NCBI RefSeq assembly: GCF_032854445.1
Contig: NC_088303.1
Span: 6,209,501 to 6,273,500, forward strand
DNA from: Liolophura sinensis
Lineage: Eukaryota > Mollusca > Polyplacophora > Chitonida > Chitonidae
Length of the DNA stretch: 64,000 nucleotides
Direction of reading: 5' to 3'
Shown: positions 60,900 to 64,000 of the stretch, in pieces
Layout: each line of letters begins with the position of its first letter
Position numbering within the stretch: the first letter of the stretch is position 1
Program-made: the position numbers and the translations under genes
Notes under the pieces: model-generated
The model's input: the letters and a program-made list of their open reading frames with translations, nothing else
Told to the model about the DNA's origin: nothing
The model's database searches: none

Positions 60900-61056
60900 G
60901 ACGAAATCTTCTTTTTATGTGATTGATTTGAGTGTTGATTCTCACACTCAAGAATCTTTCACATATATAATGGCTGTCAGTTTTATAGTGCACGAAATGC
61001 GAGTGCCCGGAGAAAAGCACACACCGTTGACAAGTTACTGACAGACTTTTCCACAC
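60900..61056 (-). mobile_element. SINE family 1 fragment, diverged
   Basis: TGTGATTGATTTGAGTG, CACACTCAAGAATCTTTC, CATATATAATGGCTGTCAG and GTGCCCGGAGAAAAGC match the 3' half of family 1. It directly abuts the family 2 fragment. Confidence 0.65.
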
Positions 61057-61586
61057 CTGCTCTACAAATATGCAAGTAATATTGATGCAAAGAAGTGTTC
61101 TCTAGACTATGCAAACGGTTACACTGAGTAGTGTTCGTCGATGACACCAAGCGAATTCGACCGCTTCATGTCGCCAAGGCACCAAAAGCAGAGAGAGCGA
61201 GCTATAATATACAATTTCCCTCTCGAAGGTGGAGGTTGAAACCCACGATATGCCAAGCAACCTTGGAGAAATAGCCTTTGTTCTTTCTTTAACCTAACCA
61301 TTCTGTCGCAGGTCTAAAAGCAACAACATTTCACATGATCCAGCCGTTATTGGTGGCACTATACGTCATCAATTACACATTGTTTTGTCAGCGATCGTTT
61401 TTACCGACGCAATGCACAATAAATGTCATGCAGTCTACCCGAAAGGCCACATCAGTTGTGATAAACACTTCGGTACAGTAATTCACTGATAACAGTTCCA
61501 GTTGGGGTGAGCTCGTTTTCAGCGAGCTGCCTAGGCGTGCCGTCGTATCCAGGGACTGGAAAGTGGAGTTCCCTCAGCTGTCACTC

Positions 61587-61647
61587 ATTGGCTGCAGCGG
61601 AATCCGTGAAGCCTATATAACAGTTGTTGTCGTGCGTGGCTAGAACA
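61587..61647 (+). promoter_or_regulatory. Core promoter of the RGK gene
   Basis: An inverted CCAAT box (ATTGG, 61587-61591) and a TATA box (TATATAA, 61614-61620) lie in a less AT-rich stretch. A start-site-like CAGACT is at about 61646-61651, some 32 bp after the TATA box. The spacing is that of a standard TATA promoter. The 5' UTR would then be about 190 nt. Confidence 0.65.
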
Positions 61648-61757
61648 GACTTCATCGAGGAGAATACATCGCTTCTTCCTCCACCGATACATCCCGCTAA
61701 ATCCCGAGAGCGCAACAAAAATACTTTACACTGGCAAACTCAGATTCTTTAATCTAA

Positions 61758-61772
61758 ATGCTTGTGCACTGA
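61758..61772 (+). other. Short upstream ORF in the RGK 5' UTR
   Basis: ATG CTT GTG CAC TGA: a four-codon upstream frame, 66 nt before the main start. It could lower translation of the main frame if the transcript starts near 61647. Confidence 0.4.
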
Positions 61773-61838
61773 CTGAGAAAAACATAATTTGAGTGCTATT
61801 TAGCGAAGCACTTTTGCCTGCTTATTAGAGTGAAGGTC

Positions 61839-62439
61839 ATGAAGGGACAACACGAAGGTACACCCAAGCGACATCAGACGCGATTTGAAGCACAACTGCC
61901 AACAAGCGGATGTTCATGTTTGATGAGTAAGCTCGTAGGAGACGTGAGGATGGATTCCGAGGATAAAGGCCCCAATTTACAGGTGTCGCCCAGACCTAAA
62001 CTAAGGTCGTGTTCAATGAAGAAGCCAAGGCGACCCATGATCGATGAACTGGACGAGATGCGCCCGAGAACAAGTAGTTTGCCAACCAGGAACAGTTACA
62101 AGAGAAGACAGTACCTGTCCCCAACTGTGTCCACGGAAGGGGAACTCTATAGGGTCAGGTCTTTTGAAACTACATCAAAAGGCATCATAAACCGAGGCGA
62201 CTCATTCAAATCCAAAAGCAGCAACAGTATTGTGTCTTCTGGCAGCAGTACGACTGACCAGGGCCGACTGTCTCGCTCCCCGAGTGTAAACTCTCAGGGC
62301 AGCACGGAGGCAAGTCTGGACTCTGCTGGATGCCAGGTGTTCAGGGTGTGCGTCCTTGGCTCTCCAGGGGTAGGGAAAACAGCACTCATGCAGCAGTTCA
62401 TGACATCAGAATATATAGGTGGATTTGACACAAGTCTAG
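61839..62439 (+). CDS. RGK-family (Rad/Gem/Rem) small GTPase, first coding exon
   Basis: 200 complete codons plus one base, donor GTAAGT (62440), phase 1. The start is the ATG at 61839: an in-frame TGA lies at 61788-61790 with no other ATG between. The long basic, Ser-rich N-terminal extension contains YRVRSFETTSKGIINRGDSF, which resembles the segment before the GTPase core of invertebrate RGK proteins. The G domain starts CQVFRVCVLGSPGVGKTALM, with a P-loop G-x-P-G-V-G-K-T, followed by QQFMTSEYIGGFDTSLG. The residues after Lys-Thr resemble fly RGK proteins more than Ras. Known of the family: RGK proteins bind the beta subunit of voltage-gated calcium channels and reduce channel activity, and they shape the cytoskeleton. 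The remaining G motifs and the C-terminus lie beyond the window. Alternative ATGs at 61921 and 61950 are in frame. Confidence 0.88.
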
Positions 62440-64000
62440 GTAAGTACAACAGCTATAGCCTTCGGTTGGCCTTATTTTATTTATGCATTTGATTATTTAT
62501 TTGTGATTTTTGTGCTTATGTTCTCTAATCCTCGTGAGTTATCTTTGGAGTGAAAGTCGAATGATCAGTGTAGGCAGGAAAACCGAGCCCCCAACCACAG
62601 ACAATCTGCGAGTCTTATAAATAGATATCCTTTCGCCAGGAACAGCTTTCTATATCCAACAATGGCGAATGCCCAGGGTAGGTTTAGTAATGAATTATTC
62701 ACTTTACCGGGACATTCGCCGAGTCGCCTCTAATCTGTGAAGTCAAATCTGTTTCAAGTTTCAGTGAAGAAGCTGGAAAACCGGAAAACTACGCGCAAGA
62801 ATAACACTGTATCCAGGGTAAACTGCGACTTATCTAGCGAAACAATGCTGCAACAGTGTTCAGGGGAAAAACATATGATTCAGATGTTGAATCTATCCAA
62901 TACTATATACAGCGTTTGAAGATCTACTAAAACTATCAAGTTATGTTTGACGGATTAACATCTCCCCTTAAAGAATCAAGAGCTGCATCTACCATAACTG
63001 TGTACAATATTTAAAGGTGTACCGAGCTATGTTTGTGATATTTTGTTGATGTTTGTTGAAGATGTACTTAATAGACATCCATATACATTGTACAAGTCTT
63101 AAATTTGTCAACAAAACCTGCCAAAATTAATGTTGTATACTGCTGATGATGCAGTGATAATAATGTGTCACATGCCATAATCTCAGCAGCTGTCAATGTG
63201 ATAATGTATAACAGCAAATGTGATTTGTGTTAAATTTATGCTCTATCATATATCTTCTAAAGAAAGAAAATTGCATTCAGCATCCTGTCGTGACTGCGAA
63301 TCTGCAGATGTTTTTGATTTGACACACTCTCTAGCTTAAACACAGGTCATCTCAACTCCAGCCGGCTGTTGCGGCTGAAACGTTTGTGTGTAAGAAATAA
63401 TGGCGCGACTCAACTGCAGCCGGCGCGAATTGGAATCAGTAGCTCTTTCCGGATGGACAATCAGCGAATAAGACCAACCCCGAGCGGCCAGTCGTTAAGC
63501 TCCGGTGTATACAGGGGTTTTTAACCTGGGTTTCTCACCTCAAGTTTTAATTTTCAAAGTTTGGAGGAGATTGCTCAGAATAAAATAATTGTGTTCATGA
63601 TCTATGGCTCTCCCACACAGACATAAAACGATTTAACATAATTATTAATGTGCAGTTATCTCAGAAATGTATTTATGCTCGAATAAAACATATTGCAACA
63701 AGATTGATTTTAATTTAGAGAAAACCCTCTGAAGGAAACCTATGACTGATGAAGTACAGTGTATGATCATGGGGCGTCTCTAGTATCCTACTAAAGCCCC
63801 TCTCTACACATTGGGTAAACTCTCACAATACGGGATCTATCGATGTTATCTGCTCGACAACGGTGGAGTCCATCACTTCAGTCAGCCATCAGAACCATTC
63901 TAGAGGGACTAATCTGTGTCCAAGACATGCAAATGTCCGTGTGTTTGTCGTTAATCCATGAACCAGATTTTTACACTGCAGTCAGGGTTATGTTTCATCT
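62440..64000 (+). other. First intron of the RGK gene (open at the window end)
   Basis: No second RGK exon (switch regions) was found, so the intron continues past the window. 62570-62615 (CAGGAAAACCGAGCCCCC) may be a SINE family 1 remnant. 63345-63510 is richer in CpG (GCAGCCGGCGCGAATTGG) than its surroundings. Confidence 0.65.

Noticed and set aside
62737-62919. Second RGK exon
   Set aside because: Acceptor-like CAG precedes it, but the translation has no switch I/II or G3 motif and the phase does not match.

Overview
This is animal nuclear DNA. It is AT-rich, with exons scattered between GT...AG introns, tRNA-derived SINEs, minisatellites and one decayed Ty3/Gypsy fragment. The SINE tails (a segment like TTGAGTACGGCGTAAAACACC before an AATAAATAAATA tail, and a second family ending in CACTCACTCACTC) and the gene sequences point to a lophotrochozoan, most likely a mollusc. 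I cannot name the species.

Layout. (1) Positions 3476-20984, plus strand: the last twelve coding exons (539 codons plus stop) of a class C orphan GPCR of the GPR158/GPR179 type. They cover the end of the extracellular Cache domain, the Cys-rich EGF-like linker, seven membrane segments and a C-terminal coiled-coil segment. Every splice junction is GT/AG and phase-compatible. The 5' exons lie outside the window; positions 1-3475 are probably upstream intron. (2) 20985-22451: 3' UTR up to the first AATAAA. (3) About 22.5-61.4 kb: a long gene desert with SINEs, a candidate solo LTR (26350-27152), a broken Gypsy pol fragment (31385-32570, minus), several minisatellites (34/68-bp, 32-bp and 42-bp units) and a 1.48-kb foldback element (53160-54643). 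(4) 61587-62439, plus strand: TATA promoter, 5' UTR and first coding exon of an RGK-type (Rad/Gem/Rem) small GTPase. Its later exons lie beyond the window.

Most interesting observations. In four of the eleven introns of the GPCR gene (after exons ending 10842, 11925, 16882 and 20194) a minisatellite starts exactly at the 5' splice site. In two of these the repeat unit contains the last coding bases of the exon plus the splice donor, so the exon end and donor are tandemly copied. The array after 11925 (46 bp, eight full copies) stays open in the receptor frame, and donors three or six units downstream would keep the frame. Separately, the GPCR stop codon is followed, one base out of frame, by a 30-codon stretch that looks like a true C-terminus ending in a PDZ-ligand-like T-S-V. 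This could be an assembly indel, a recent truncating mutation or a +1 frameshift at AGA-UGA-U. The two genes are unrelated in sequence; nothing here shows that they work together, although both families act in neuronal signalling.
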